Source: Stomoxys calcitrans (Eukaryota; Arthropoda; Insecta; Diptera; Muscidae). From it: a DNA stretch of 64,000 nt. The notes beneath the pieces were generated by a model, which worked only from the letters and a program-made list of their open reading frames with translations, was not told the DNA's origin and searched no databases. Below, one piece after another: positions 23,103-34,202 of this stretch. Location of the stretch: assembly GCF_963082655.1 (NCBI RefSeq), contig NC_081554.1:51090750-51154749 (forward strand). The letters run 5' to 3'. The translations under genes were made by a program, and so were the position numbers. The first letter of the stretch is position 1. Each line of letters begins with the position of its first letter.

Positions 23103-23315
23103 CGGCAAGTGATAGCATGTGTAGGACATGTGGGGAAGATGATGAGACATTGGAGCAATTCCTAAAATTTAAAATTTTCTTCTTCGAGGTTACTTTGTAG
23201 TTTTTAGAGCGCACAACAAGCCCATTACTGGCTTAGGTGTATGTCTATAGTGGCATGGGGCAGCTTAATATCTGCACCCTCTTTTCAACCTAATCTAACG
23301 TAACCTATCGTCACC
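23103..23315 (+). pseudogene. Family 2 non-LTR retrotransposon, 3' end (part 2)
   Basis: It continues 20149: 'SMCRTCGEDDETLEQFL' (Cys motif at the ORF2 C-terminus). It then runs through noncoding sequence matching 11734-11860 in reverse ('gaggttactttgtagtttttagagc', 'acaacaagcccattactggcttaggtg'). It ends in 'cctaatctaacgtaacctatcg', a degenerate CCTAA-type 3' end. A small internal deletion follows the Cys motif. Confidence 0.75.
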
Positions 23316-23329
23316 AAAAACAAAACATG

Positions 23330-23486
23330 GCTTCTATTGTTGTAGTCTGGTGCCTCGGGGGCCGCCCAAAACCCGCCACATGGATATATAGACCAATCAC
23401 GACAATTCAGCGTCAAAGGCGGACATATGCTACAATGGCATGAATTCGATATTCACATTCAGGGCGAAGTGTCCCCACCCTAAATA
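23330..23486 (+). mobile_element. Helitron-like fragment, left of MITE
   Basis: Array-type sequence ('gggccgcccaaaacccgcc', 'gaccaatcacgacaatt', 'gaattcgatattcaca') of the Helitron-like family, cut by the MITE at 23487. Its 3' terminus follows after the MITE. Confidence 0.45.
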
Positions 23487-23706
23487 TTGGGTTGCCCAAA
23501 AAGTAATTGCGGTTTTTTTATATAGTCGGCGTTGACAAATTTTCTGTAATTGCATTCTTTCTTCTGTCAGTTATCACCTGTTACTTTTAGCTTGCTTTAG
23601 AAAAAAAGTGTAAAAAAGCATATTTGATTAAAGTTCATTCTAAGTTTTATTAAAAATGCATTTACTTTCTTTTAAAAAATCCGCAATTACTTTTTGGGCA
23701 ACCCAA
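23487..23706 (-). mobile_element. Mariner-derived MITE
   Basis: A 220 bp element with TTGGGTTGCC and GGCAACCCAA ends and TA on both sides (23485-23486 and 23707-23708). The internal order is reversed relative to the 17942 copy. Confidence 0.93.
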
Positions 23707-23762
23707 TACAATAGATATTTGCGAGTTGAAGAAGGCGCAGCGGAGCGGGCCCGGTTCGGTTA
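23707..23762 (+). mobile_element. Helitron-like 3' terminus
   Basis: 'gaagaaggcgcagcggagcg' then 'ggcccggttcggttagt'. It matches the 3' end at 17900-17935, with TTAG in place of CTAG. Confidence 0.5.
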
Positions 23763-24664
23763 GTTGCTTGTTTTCACTATATACCCTTAGTGTGCCCATT
23801 CATACGCTCTCAAGTGTTTTCCAAGGTGAGATGTTTCTTTGGAGGCATGGGACGTAAATGGTAGATTTTGCAATAACCTAAGTGGATATTTAATGTTATG
23901 AGTCCGGTATTGTTAGTTAACCATATGACTAATGTAATCCAGACCAAATTGTTGTTAAGGATCTGGATATGTACTCGAAATTTCACAAAACGAAGATGCC
24001 ATATGCAAACATACATAATATATTGTACATTAGTCATATGCTAGCGAATGAATGAACTCTGGACTTTGCCTTCGTCAAAAACAAAAGGCCGGTGCGAATA
24101 TGTGAATGTTAACCCTCCACATACATAAAAGAATACAAAAACAATACCACATGGACTTGTGATTATTGTCCTTACATTATCTACTACAGCCTTACAAAGT
24201 GTGTTTGTATTTGAATAGATGTGCAGGTTTGGGTGTCTGTGTGTGTGCGATATAATTATTTATGCCATAAATTACAATTAAGCCTCCGGCCAAATTCCTC
24301 AACAAATTTACATAAAATATCGGCTGGTTATGGAACTCTTTGTGTTTAAGCCACAATAACAAATTTAAATATTTAAAGTTTCCCAAGCATTGCAGGAATG
24401 AAATGTGGTGGACATTGAACCATATCTCCTCCTGGTTTTTTGAACATCATTGGGAGTTCGGCATGCTGGCTATTGATGATTTTAATTGTCCCCCAGCCAT
24501 AACGGACACATAACGAATTGACACATTGACATGAAACCAAGCAACAACCAAAACCATAGAATTCAACACAGAAAAACTGGCAACGGAATAAATGCTGGGC
24601 ACTATGGCATGTGGATTATCTTATACTGGCGACAATAAGGAAAATTATAAGTTCAGTTCTAAAG
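23763..24664. other. Anonymous intergenic DNA
   Basis: AT-rich, single-copy within the window. It includes a short GT run near 24238-24247. No gene, RNA or repeat family is recognised. Confidence 0.4.
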
Positions 24665-26465
24665 CGAATAAAAGTTGAAGTCACTCAAGGACAGCTGCGA
24701 TAGAGGTATCCTTTAGGCAGTTGAGGATCTGCGTCTGTTTCCAGTGGAGCGGCAGATCTAGAGCCCGGGAGTAGGCTTAGATTGGACTCCAAAGAGCCCA
24801 CAGCTGCGTTGGTGGTATCGGGCCTTAGCATGTTGTCTGCTACAGCAACCTCGACTGGTGGAGCAGCCGCTCCAGGCTCCACTAGCCGACAGACGCCTGT
24901 TCAGCAGGGGCTTTTTTGAAGACACCTGGTGCGCGAGTCTTAATGACAAGGCCGAACCTATTCTTTCTACGCATACTTATAATTTGCCTAGGCCGTTGGC
25001 CTTGCTCGCCAAACCAACACGCTCTTAAAGAGGTTGGAATAATATTGGGTTGCCCAAAAAGTAATTGGGGATTTTTTAAGAGAAAGTAAATGCATTTTTT
25101 ACAAAACTTAGAATGAACTTTAATCAAATATACTTTTTTTACACTTTTTTTTATAAAGCAAGCTAAAAGTAACAGCTGATAACTGACAGAAGAAAGAATG
25201 CAATTACACAGTCACAAGCTGTGAAAAAATTTGTCAACGCCGACTATATAAAAAATCCACAATTACTTTTTGGGCAACCCAATGGAAGACGATTCGATCT
25301 CAGGTTTATTGAGAGGCTTGGTGGGAATGATCCTAAGACTCTCACTTATAGGGAGAGCGACTCCCTAAATTAGGTTCGGGAATTTGCTGCACAGGCTATC
25401 CCAAAGACTACATGTCTAGATTGGGAAACTATACCGCAGTCAGCCAAAAGGCTGCGATCACCTGGAGGGCATCCCACTACTACAGGGCGAACAACAGTAA
25501 GATGAGTCCAAGAATCTTTGCTAATGTCGCTAGGGACTGTTTGATGATGGCATTTGTCGACAAGGGAAAAGAACAGGGCTGCATACCTAGGAATAATTGG
25601 AGTGGAATGAACTGTCATCGGCATACTCCGCCGATGTCCTTGCGAAATTTCCTGGGTCTCCTTCAGTTTGTGACGCTGCAGGCCGGTATCGTGGCCGATA
25701 CAGACTAATTGCCTTCGGGGATCAACGCTCAATTGAAATGTATCATTGTGCGACAAAGAGATTGGTGAGATCTGGCCAGGTGTAGCACTAGATTTAGTCA
25801 AGAAGGAAAATATTCCTTCTCGCCCAATGTCGCATGCTTGGATACCAAGGATTTCCTCAGATCCTGAATCCATACTTGGAAGACTAAGATAAGGTAATTT
25901 CAATCATTCAACTCCCGACTGGAAGATTGGTGAATTGGATGAGGCATGTAGTATTCGTACTAAACTCCAGCTGTCTCGCATACCTAAATAAGTCTGATGA
26001 AGTTGTGTCCAACGGATTCAACATGTTGAAGATGAAGGTCTATAGAAACGGTGGGGTCGGGGAATCAGGAGATGGCTTATCAGTTGTTGCTGAACACTTG
26101 GCTGGGGAACTATCGACCACATCACTAAGGTCTGATGGATTGCAGGAGACTACGGATTGCAGGAGAGCGTCAAAACGGGACCCAATAAGCCCTGCATTGA
26201 TGGGTCATCCTATTGAAATGCGCTCCTGCGAAAGGCGGACTCAAAGGTATTTCGACAGCAGCAGCTAGTGAAACATCTAAGGAGAAATCGTCCACACTGC
26301 CAGTGTCCGGTGTCCTGAGGAAGAGTGGTTCCACAGCTTTCTCGCCTGCCCCTGGATGCGTACGGAAGCTCATTATGACAAAGTCTAACGAATCTTTTCA
26401 GGATGAACTTCTGGCGTACTCAGAAGATGGGGCTAACGCAACAGTGGTGGGAATTTTGAATTCTG
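24665..26465 (+). pseudogene. Family 1 non-LTR retrotransposon ORF1 (gag-like), broken
   Basis: Plus strand, parallel to 39150-40445. Readable pieces across frames are 'GCIPRNNWSG' (25575-25605), 'GSP.VCDAAG.YRGRYRLIAFGDQRSIEM' (25650-25745), then 'DLVKKE.IPSR' and a 'WIPRI.SDPES' segment. This succession resembles the DUF4780-type domain of fly retrotransposon gag-like proteins from memory. It was probably a nucleic-acid-binding capsid-like protein. Many frameshifts and stops make it dead. A MITE interrupts it at 25045-25282. Confidence 0.6.
25045..25282 (+). mobile_element. Mariner-derived MITE
   Basis: A 238 bp element with TTGGGTTGCC and GGCAACCCAA ends. TA is at 25043-25044; the right flank reads TG instead of TA. 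It lies inside family 1 ORF1. The uninterrupted counterpart is near 39486-39492 ('ggttggaataata'), although the next bases there are deleted. Confidence 0.9.
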
Positions 26466-27285
26466 ACTATGGTCCGGTTCCAGCAGATAAGTCTCCACCA
26501 TTGTAAGGCCGTTTTGGTGGCACTAAAGGTCCTTCAGGTGGCAGGGGAAGGAATGGTTCGTGGACCAAGAATTCCTGGATTTAAACTTCTCAAGGGGAAT
26601 GGAAGACACATAGCCTGTATTCTAGCAAATAGTAGTCCAAAAGTTTTTCTTTAGCCTCACAGTGGTCGCAGCAATTTTTCTTGCCACAATGTGCAGGCAA
26701 TAGAAGTTGCATAGACTTCTACACGGAATGTAGCGACATGTACACCAAGTTTTCAGGTTCAAAACAGCGAAGGACAACGAATGATAGATGGTCACAAGGA
26801 GGGAGCTGTGAGCATTCCAAAATATGTCGCCTAATCTAGACTTGAAGAGGTCTACCGGTATGCTGTCACTGGCTAGAACAGACGTATCAGTCATTGTGTC
26901 TGTGCCACAGTGACAGTTCACTGTCTAATTGGAAAACATCTTGAGAAACTGATGGTTGCCAGTAACAACTTTTGCCGAAGCTATGAGGACATCGAAGAAG
27001 AAGAGACAATAGAACACCTTCTGTGTGTGTGTCCCCCACTAACAGTCAAAAGGAGTTCCACTTTAGGTTCTCATTTCTTTGAGAACCTGTCTGATTTAGC
27101 TGATGTGAACATTCATAAGTTGTTGGGCTTTTTAAAGCGATCTGGATGGTGCAATGGCAGAAACTAGAAGGCATCTTTCTTCTTCTGCTTGTGTTTAATC
27201 ACAATGGTCGAAAAAGTCTAATTGAATCTGATGGCAGACTGCCACTTAAATCTAACCTAAGGCTAGGGACATGCCATTCTTCAAA
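26466..27285 (+). pseudogene. Family 1 non-LTR ORF2, internally deleted (endonuclease start joined to C-terminus)
   Basis: It starts with the ORF2 N-terminus ('QISLHHCKAV', 'GGMVRGPRIPGFKLLKGNGRHIACILA', 26475-26635). At about 26655 it jumps past RT and RNase H to the end, with 'HCLIGKHLEKLMVASNNFCRS', 'ETIEHLLCVCP' and 'LGSHFFENLSDLADVNIHKLLGF' (26915-27140). The 3' UTR ends 'gactgccacttaaatctaacctaagg' near 27265. That is the same 3' end as at 4975 (reverse), 28050 (reverse) and 42720. Dead copy. Confidence 0.7.
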
Positions 27286-27499
27286 CTTTAGGAATTTTGC
27301 TTGGGGATGGCGATGCAGTGTGGAAGCATGCAATATGCGAGCAATACTGATTAAATACTTTGGGGTCTTTCCCTGTAGACGGATAGGACGTTGTGTAGCT
27401 GAAAAAATATATCTCTGGGCTTGGGGTACCCTGCCATTCCCCTTTATATGTGGGCACCAGAGCAGGAGTCTTGATTGCGTTCTTTGGATTTAGGTTTCT
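27286..27499. other. Unassigned stretch
   Basis: No family recognised. A 115-codon frame (27146-27493) merely reads out of the family 1 tail into this DNA. Confidence 0.3.
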
Positions 27500-28043
27500 A
27501 GACGGGGTGCAGCGTCTTTGATGCGGAGGTCTTCACGGTGCTGCAAGCACTGAACACGTTGTCGATGCAGTAGAGGCAACCCAATCAAACTGCCACCATA
27601 TACGTGGACAGCGTCGAAGCATGTGAGGTCGATACTGACTTGAAACTGCAATGAGCTGCTTCAAACCATGTGAAATTCTGCCCCGAGCCATCAAGGTGTG
27701 CCGGAAAACGATGAGGACGACGAGGTGGCCACGAATGGATGGTTGATTGGCACAGGTTGTATTATGGAGTCAGTGAGTGCAAACCGTTGGAAGCTTTAGG
27801 GTAGGGTGAACGACACCTACCTGGGTTGGTGTTAAGGCTTGCATAGTGGCAAAGGCAATGTGACCGATTATTTCGTGAAACAGCACGTCGGTGAGGTAGG
27901 CAGACTTCGTATTAATGATAGAAGTGCTGACTGATCACTGCACCGTTGGGTCTTGGCCATCGCGCTAGACGCAGTGAAAGGCGGACTCTTGCTGGGTGTG
28001 AGATGACGAGGAGTTGGAGACGTTCGAGTACCTTTTGTGAAGG
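27500..28043 (+). pseudogene. Family 3 non-LTR retrotransposon, RNase H fragment
   Basis: Plus strand 'RCSVFDAEVFTVLQALNTL' (27510-27570) with 'TIYVDSVEA' (27592-27618) fits the E and D motifs of a retroelement RNase H. It is followed by degenerate sequence ending in 'ETFEYLLC'-like residues near 28015. No start is present and many stops occur. Family assignment is tentative. Confidence 0.45.
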
Positions 28044-28290
28044 TTAGGTTAGGTTTAAGTGGCAGTCAGCCATCACACTCACTTAGACGTTTTCGTCCGT
28101 TATGATAGCACAGGAACAGAAGATGAAAGGAAGATGTCTTCTAGTTCCCACAGTTTAACCATCAACTCGCTTAAAAAAACCCAACAACTTGCAAATGTTC
28201 ACATCACATCTAAATCAGACAGGTTCTTAAAAAAATGAGAACCTAAAGTGAAACTCCTTCTGATTGTCAGTGCGGGACACATACACAGAG
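28044..28290 (-). mobile_element. Family 1 non-LTR 3' end fragment
   Basis: It starts 'gaaggttaggttaggtttaa' and 'gtggcagtcagccatcac', the reverse complement of the family 1 3' end. The C-terminal 'FFENL.DL'-type region follows, much degraded. It matches 4966-5200. The (TTAGG/TAGGT)-like start is the element's CCTAA tail and not a telomere. Confidence 0.65.
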
Positions 28291-28574
28291 ACTAAAGAAC
28301 GTCTCTTCTTCCTTGACCTTTTGTGAAATTGGCCCATAATTGCGAGGGAAAGACACAGGCTAATGGGTGAACATCTGTCCCCCCTGCCTAGATTTGAAGT
28401 GGCTGACTGGACCATACTCTCACCGTTGAGAGTTTCTTCATCTTGTCGTGTGCGTTGATTTCTTCTTCCTCCTTTTTGCTGTCTTCTACCGCGGCGTGGT
28501 GTATCTTTATCGCAAATAGGGATGGAAAATATCTTAGGCCCAGCAGCCTGAGAATGAAGCATACACGAAGAAAC
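28291..28574. other. Unassigned stretch
   Basis: No gene recognised. It may be further 5' remnant of the neighbouring family 1 or RTE-like fragments. Confidence 0.3.
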
Positions 28575-29690
28575 TTCCGATAATGGATTGAGGCTTATAG
28601 GCTTCGCCGCGGCAATGAACATGTTAGTTGACATCGCCAGATTCCAATATCGAAGGATTTACACGCAAGAAATAAAGTATTGGGTTGCCCAAAAAGTAAT
28701 TGCGGATTTTTCATATAGTCGGCGTTGACAAATTTTTTCACAGCTTGTGACTTTGTAATTGCATTCTTTCTTCTGTCAGTTATCAGATGTTACTTTTAGC
28801 TTGCTTAGAAAAAAAGTGTAAAAAAGTATATTTGATTAAAGTTCATTCCAAGTTTTATTAAAAATGCATTTACTTTCTTTTAAAAAATCCGCAATTACTT
28901 TTTGGGCAACCCAATAGATCATGTTGTAATAGATGGATGGCATTCAACCGGTATGTTAGATGTACGATCAATCTGCGGTGCGAACAACGATTTGAATCAT
29001 TACCTTGTTGCAGCAAAGGTTCACACACGTATTAGTGTGGCGAGAAACGTAAGATCTGACACTGCACGGAAGCTGGACATTGCAAAGCTGCAAACACAAC
29101 TGGGTGGCAACGACATACAACAAAAGCCTCACCGAAGGAACCCATGGTACGACCAGAAAAGCTACTGAAGCCAAAAATGCGGTATACAGGGCAATATCCT
29201 CCGGAGCAAAGGAGGAAATCTGGTAACTAATACAAATGGTGTGCTGAGGATATGAAAATTTTACTTTTCCCAGCCGCTGGTATCCGATGATGGTGGCTAT
29301 GAGTATACCGCAGAACCAATCTCTGATGATAGTATAGAATGTGTACCACCTAGTCGAAACGAGGTCAGTAACTCAGCTGAAAAAACCATAACGCAGCAGG
29401 AGCCGATGGGTTGCCGGCTGCATTGTATAGGACCGATGGCGACCGCCACGCTGATAAGGCAATTATATCATCTCGTCTTCGCAATCTGACAAGAAGATCG
29501 CATGTCCGAGGATTGGCACCTCAGCATATTTTGTCCCGAACACAAGAAAGGGAACAAGACGGCATGTGTCAACAAGGAAGGAAGAAGTCTCCTCCTCATC
29601 GCATACTCGATATTATCGAGCGTACTTTGAGAAAGATTAAAGTCTAAAGTCAACGAAATAGTTGGGCCCTATCAGTGTGGGCCCAACTAT
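28575..29690 (+). pseudogene. RTE-like non-LTR retrotransposon fragment (endonuclease end to RT start), split by a MITE
   Basis: Plus strand. 'IDHVVIDGWH', 'MLDVRSICGANNDLNHYLVAAKV' (28917-29020) is the C-terminal part of an RTE-type endonuclease, the type often annotated craniofacial development protein 2-like. 'NPWYDQK' and 'ATEAKNAVYRA' (29140-29200) lead to the RT N-terminus: 'DDWHLSIFCPEHKKGNKTACVNKEGRSL' and 'KSKVNEIVGPYQCG' (about 29505-29680). Frameshifts and stops are frequent. The sequence continues across the MITE at 28680-28914 (upstream 'FQYRRIYTQEIK', downstream 'IDHVVID'). It is cut at 29690, where family 3 starts. Confidence 0.7.
28680..28914 (-). mobile_element. Mariner-derived MITE
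   Basis: A 235 bp element with TTGGGTTGCC and GGCAACCCAA termini and TA flanks at 28678-28679 and 28915-28916. It sits in the RTE-like endonuclease. Orientation is reversed relative to the 17942 copy. Confidence 0.93.
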
Positions 29691-29888
29691 CATCTTTTCT
29701 CGTTTGTTTCTCTTTCGAGACGAGTTGAATGATCGTAGATTTTACTTGGCAAATGGAAAAGCAAAGCCAGAGATCGCCATACACACCAAGCATTATGGCA
29801 CGCGTTTCGTCTTTGGTTAGAAGACTTTTCAACCATATTAGGTGTGATGGCTTCAAGGGCCGTACGAAGAGAAGAAGGTGAAGAAAAA

Positions 29889-30437
29889 TGTTGTAACCAT
29901 ACATTACAGAACGATACAAGACGTCAAATAAGGACAGAAAACGAAAATAACGCACAAGACAAAAAGAAAAATAATCACCATAGAGAGTATGATCTCCTCA
30001 GACAAAAAGGCTAAGAGTCTGTATCCAGGCTCGGAAAGTGGTGCTTACCCATTATCCTATGTCTTCTCCTCGCAATTGCTGGGAAGCGACGCAGCAGGTC
30101 CTTGACCGTCTCCAACTCCTTCTCGTCATTGCGCATCCTGCAGAAGTGTGCCTCTCCCTGTAATGTTGTAACCATACATTACAAAACGATACAAGACGTC
30201 AAATAAGGACAGAAAAACGAAAATAACGCACAAGACAAAAAGAAAAATAATCACCATAGAGAGTATGGTCTCCTCAGACAAAAAGGCTATGAGTCTGTAT
30301 CCAGGCTCGGAAAGTGGTGCTTACTCATTATCCTATGTCTTCTCCTCGCAATTGCTGGAAAGCGACGCAGCAGGTCCTCGACCGTCTCCAACTCCTCATC
30401 GTCATTGCGCATCCTACAGAAGTGTGCCTCTCTCTGC
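29889..30437. repeat. Tandem duplication, 2 copies of ~275 bp
   Basis: 'ttgtaaccatacattaca' begins at 29891 and again at 30166, an offset of 275. Copies continue with 'aacgatacaagacgtcaaat', 'aagagtctgtatccaggctcgg' / 'atgagtctgtatccaggctcgg' and 'tgtgcctctc'. They differ by a few percent. The second copy runs directly into the minisatellite. Confidence 0.9.
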
Positions 30438-30772
30438 ACCCACTCTGCCTGCACCCACTCTGCCTGCACCCACTCTGCCTGCACCCTCTCTGCCTTCACC
30501 CACTCTGCCTGCATCCACTCTGCCTGCACCCACTCTCCTTGCACCCACCCTCCCTGGACCCACTCTCACGGCACCCACCCTCCCTGGACCCACTCTCCCT
30601 GCACCCACTCTCCCTGCACCCACTCTCCCTGCACCCACTCTCCCTGCACCCACTCTCCCTGCACCCACTCTCCCTGCACCCACTCTCCCTGCACCAACTC
30701 TCCCTGCACCCACTCTCCCTGCACCCACTCTCCCTGCACCCACACTCCCTGCACCCACTCTCCCTGCACCCA
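30434..30772. repeat. 15 bp minisatellite, about 22 copies
   Basis: Unit TGCACCCACTCTCCC with variants; the left third has ...CTGCC and the right part is almost homogeneous ...CTCCC. The period is divisible by three, so all frames stay open and give LPAPT-type or WVQGE-type repeats. It is embedded in the family 3 pseudogene next to 'gtgcctctctctgcaccca', the likely founder sequence. Confidence 0.95.
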
Positions 30773-31924
30773 AAGTGACATCAGAGACTGACGTTATAAT
30801 GACTCCTAAGTCATGCATTCTCAACCCCAAGATAAAAAATGTCCTCTATCGCAAAATACTTGATCACCCTGATTCCCTGACTCCAAGTTACTCAATGAAG
30901 ACTCCTGCTCCACCGCCCCATCCAATTTCGACCCATCATTGTATACAGAGAGTTCCAGGAAGGACGGTGTGCCCGAAACCCAGAGATCCCTTTTCAGGAA
31001 TACGACTTGCACCCCTCATCAACAACGGCAACACCATCTCTTTGCAGAACAGAGGAATGCTCCAAGTTAGAATAGCGCCATGAATCTGACTCTCGCAGTC
31101 TCATTAACCCTGCCGTGGTACTTTGTGCGGTCTCGATCATCTTGAGAAGGGCACAGTTGTCCAGAGCTTTGTACAACACCAGACAACCGTAGGTGAGAAT
31201 TGGCCAATTAACCATCGCAAACATTCTATCAAGTTGCGACAGGATAAAAGCGAATTCAGTCCCCTTTTGACCCTTTTTTTGACGTTTCCTCTTCAACTTA
31301 GTCAAGAATGACGTCCAAGTACAAGATTCCTACTGTACAATAGTAGTGGTGTAGGGTATAAAAACACCCAGCTTCCTCCTACTGGTGAAAAGGACGAGTT
31401 CAGACTCTGTATAGGATATATGGCTAGCCCATTGGCCATCGTCCATATAGCTTCCTCAAAGCTGCCTGAACGAGGCCCGCAATAGTAGAGATGAAATGGT
31501 CACCCACCATGATGGCGACCTTCCCCCTCTCCCTCTCGAAAAACCCAACAATTCCATTGAAAAACAGAAGCTACAAGAGAGCCTATAAAACCCTTCCTTG
31601 CGGAGTTCCTCGGGTCACAAACTTCCCAATCGAGCCCATCGCTAGTGATGCCTTAATAATCCGGCCTGTCAGCATTGTTTTAACCCAAGTTCTCCCATAA
31701 CCACCAGAGCGCCAACTTCACGTCATTAATGTTGCCCACGTCCAAATTCCCCTCGATGTAGCGCATCACATCGTGAAGGGCACAATCAACCGACCGACCC
31801 TTTATTCAAATAGCCGCATACGAGTGAAGAATGGTCGAGAAGGTCCCTAATACATATGTCAAGTAGTCTCTTCAAAGTCCTCAAAATGAAGGATAAGAAG
31901 CGAATATCTGGAGGTCCATAGCAA

Positions 31925-32150
31925 CTAATTTTGCCAAATATCAGCAAAATCGGTTAATAAAGTCGTCTATATATATGACAGCTATATCAAAATATAAACC
32001 GCCATAGGCCGCATTAAACGCGGATGTCGAGGACTCTAACACAACTAAATGTACCATGTTTGAGCGAAATTTGATAATAAATATGGCTTTAATGGGCCTC
32101 AAATCGGCAGATCGGTCTATATAGGGGGGCTATATCAATATATAGCAGCC
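31925..32150 (-). mobile_element. DINE-1-like subtype B fragment
   Basis: 'gtcgtctatatatatgacagctatatc', 'gatgtcgaggactctaacacaac' and 'cagatcggtctatatagg' match the 3968-4965 array. About one and a half units, no termini. Confidence 0.5.
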
Positions 32151-32860
32151 ATCATATGAATAGGTCTATCTATTGTCTAAATGTTCATATTAGTCTCTAT
32201 GTCTAATTTTCAAACCCATTGTGCATGATTGTTGTGAAAAATTGATGCACAATTTCCAACATGTGGTGACAACAGCGAATTAAGTTATTTGTCAATGTCC
32301 TTTTTTAACAAGATTTTCTTTTTGTTAACGTTCTGTTTGCCACTTTTCCCCTCTCCACGCTGTACCAGTTAGGGCCATACCCTAGTCTAGTGGTGGAGGG
32401 GGAGGTAAGCAACAAGGGAACACCACCACCAAACTGACATATCAGGCTGCTGTCATAGCCTACCTCAGTCAAATGTCCGCGAACAAGTGAAAACATTTCG
32501 TTGAAATTTTGTTGATTTTTCCACCGTTCCCACTACTGGATGTTGAAAGAATATAAAGGCGGCGGTAAACGCATGACAGTGTTTGAGGCAGTCTCACTTG
32601 TCATTGTCACAAAGAATAAGCAATAAAATCGACCACCAGTCAGACCCCTCCAAATCAATAGAGCGAAGAGAAACTTTCGCTTCAATTACGTGATAGGTAA
32701 TCTGAGACCTGGTCGGCGAAGGTGAATAATGTAAATGTTTCTGTAGGGTATAACACGTCCTTACCGAATGGTCTACGATATTCGCCTACATTGGCAAGTA
32801 ATCATATGAATTGCTATGCAACTGAAGTGAAAGTGTTGCAATGGGAAAATGCTTATATAG
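32151..32860 (+). other. Unassigned block, possible solo LTR
   Basis: Between about 32315 and 32700 the sequence has promoter-like order: 'gaatataaagg' (TATA-like, near 32549), 'gtctcacttgtcattgtcac' about 40-60 bp downstream, 'gcaataaaatc' (AATAAA, near 32620), then a purine/pyrimidine block. TGTTAAC opens the block, but no matching partner repeat, terminal ACA or target duplication is clear. It could be a solo LTR or a diverged promoter. The remaining bases show nothing. Confidence 0.25.
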
Positions 32861-33019
32861 ACTAGTAACAAGAAGGCAGCAGGAACCGATGGTTTCCAGC
32901 TGAATAATTTACAGTTAAAGAGCACATGTTGATTTGGCGTATACCTCAGCTCGTCTGCGCAATTTGGCTAAAATAATGCATAAGCACCATAGTTATTGGT
33001 AAAACGGATTTTAAGAAGT
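32861..33019 (+). pseudogene. RTE-like RT fragment
   Basis: Plus strand 'NKKAAGTDGFQL' (32866-32905), then a degenerate stretch ('AYTSARLRNLAKIMHKH'-like across frames), corresponds to the 'NNKAAGADG' motif at the start of RTE-type reverse transcriptases. It stops at the MITE at 33022. Confidence 0.5.
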
Positions 33020-33021
33020 TA

Positions 33022-33256
33022 TTGGGTTGCCCAAAAAGTAATTGCGGATTTTTTAGAAGAAAGTAAATGCATTTTTAATAAAACTTAGAATGAACTTTAA
33101 TAAAATATAATTTTTTTACACTTTTTTTCTAAAGCAAGCTCAAAGTAACAGCTGATAACTGACAGAAGAAAGAATGCAATTACAGAGTCACAATCTGTGA
33201 AAAAATTTGTCAACGCCGACTATATGAAAAATCCGCAATTACTTTTTGGGCAACCA
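33022..33256 (+). mobile_element. Mariner-derived MITE
   Basis: TTGGGTTGCC at the left with TA at 33020-33021. The right end reads 'gggcaacc' then ATA, so the last three bases of the TIR are missing. About 235 bp. Confidence 0.88.
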
Positions 33257-33329
33257 TAGAAAGAAAGACCAAATGGAACAGCTTCGCTTAAGCCGTTGAA
33301 ACGAAGCTTTGGACAGTACGCACCACGCT

Positions 33330-34126
33330 TATTATACCCTACATCATCACTGTGGTTCAGGGTATTAAAATTTTGTGCATTTGCTTGCAACGCTTAGAAG
33401 GAGAGGAGCTAGACCCATTGATAAGTATACCGATCGGCTTAGAATTACTTTCCGATTCGATTTAGCTACGTCCGTCTGTCCGTCTGTTTGTCCATGTATT
33501 CTTATGATCAAGATACAGGACGCATTTATTTTCCGATTGTCATGAAATTGTGCACAAGTCTCTTAATTGGCCCAAGGACGAACACTATTGATTTTGAACC
33601 AAAATCGGTTCAGATTTAGGTATAGCTCCCATATATATCTTTCACCCGATATGGCCTTTTAAGGCTGTAGAAGTCATAATTTGGCCCGATCTGGGTCCGT
33701 CCGTCCGTCTGTCTGTCCATGTGTTCCTGTGATCAAGATACAGATCGCATTTATTGTCCGATTGTCATGAAATTGTGCACAAGTCTCTTTTTTGACCCAA
33801 GGACGAACGCTGTTGATTTTGAACCATATATATATATATAGAACCGATTTTTATGAAATTTTGCAGTCGATTTGAGAGATAGACTTTAAAGACAACACTT
33901 TGTGCAAAATTTTGTAAAGATCGGATCCAAATTGTGGCTGTTATAGCCATAAAATTCCATATCGAACGAAAGTTATATATGGGAGCTATATCGAAATCTG
34001 AATCGATTTTTATGAAATTTTGCACGCATTTGGGGACATTGAATAAAAGACCCCATGCCAAATTTTGTAAAGATCGAACCAAAATTGTGGCTTCTACAGC
34101 CTTAAAAGGCCATGTCGGATGAAAGA

Positions 34127-34202
<76 letters not shown>

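Larger units (their letters stand above)
29690..31960 (-). pseudogene. Family 3 RNase H-type non-LTR retrotransposon, degenerate, with minisatellite
   Basis: Minus strand. In coding order: RT fragments 'VIRDLLDH' and 'GTPQGRVL' (31870-31590), 'ELVLFTRRRKLGVF' (about 31405-31365), thumb 'PILTYGCLV.YKALDNCALLKMIE' (31205-31140), RNase H start 'VYNDGSKLDGAV' (30945-30910), then a 15 bp minisatellite in place of most of RNase H. Finally comes the C-terminal Cys block 'CRMRNDDEELETVEDLLRRFPAIARRRHR' (30430-30340), present twice because of a 275 bp tandem duplication. Full of stops; nonfunctional. Confidence 0.6.

Noticed and set aside
23163..23218. Extension of the Jockey ORF1 remnant upstream of 23102
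   Set aside because: Sequence beyond the CGGCAAG duplication belongs to the interrupted family 2 element in the other orientation.
28044..28065. TTAGG-like run suggesting an interstitial telomeric repeat
   Set aside because: It is the CCTAA-type 3' end of the family 1 non-LTR element, seen in the same place in other copies.
30265..31083. 272-codon Pro-rich frame (LPAPT repeats) that could look like a mucin or cuticle protein
   Set aside because: It is a 15 bp minisatellite inside a minus-strand retrotransposon pseudogene; all frames are open through it and the flanks are antisense RNase H.
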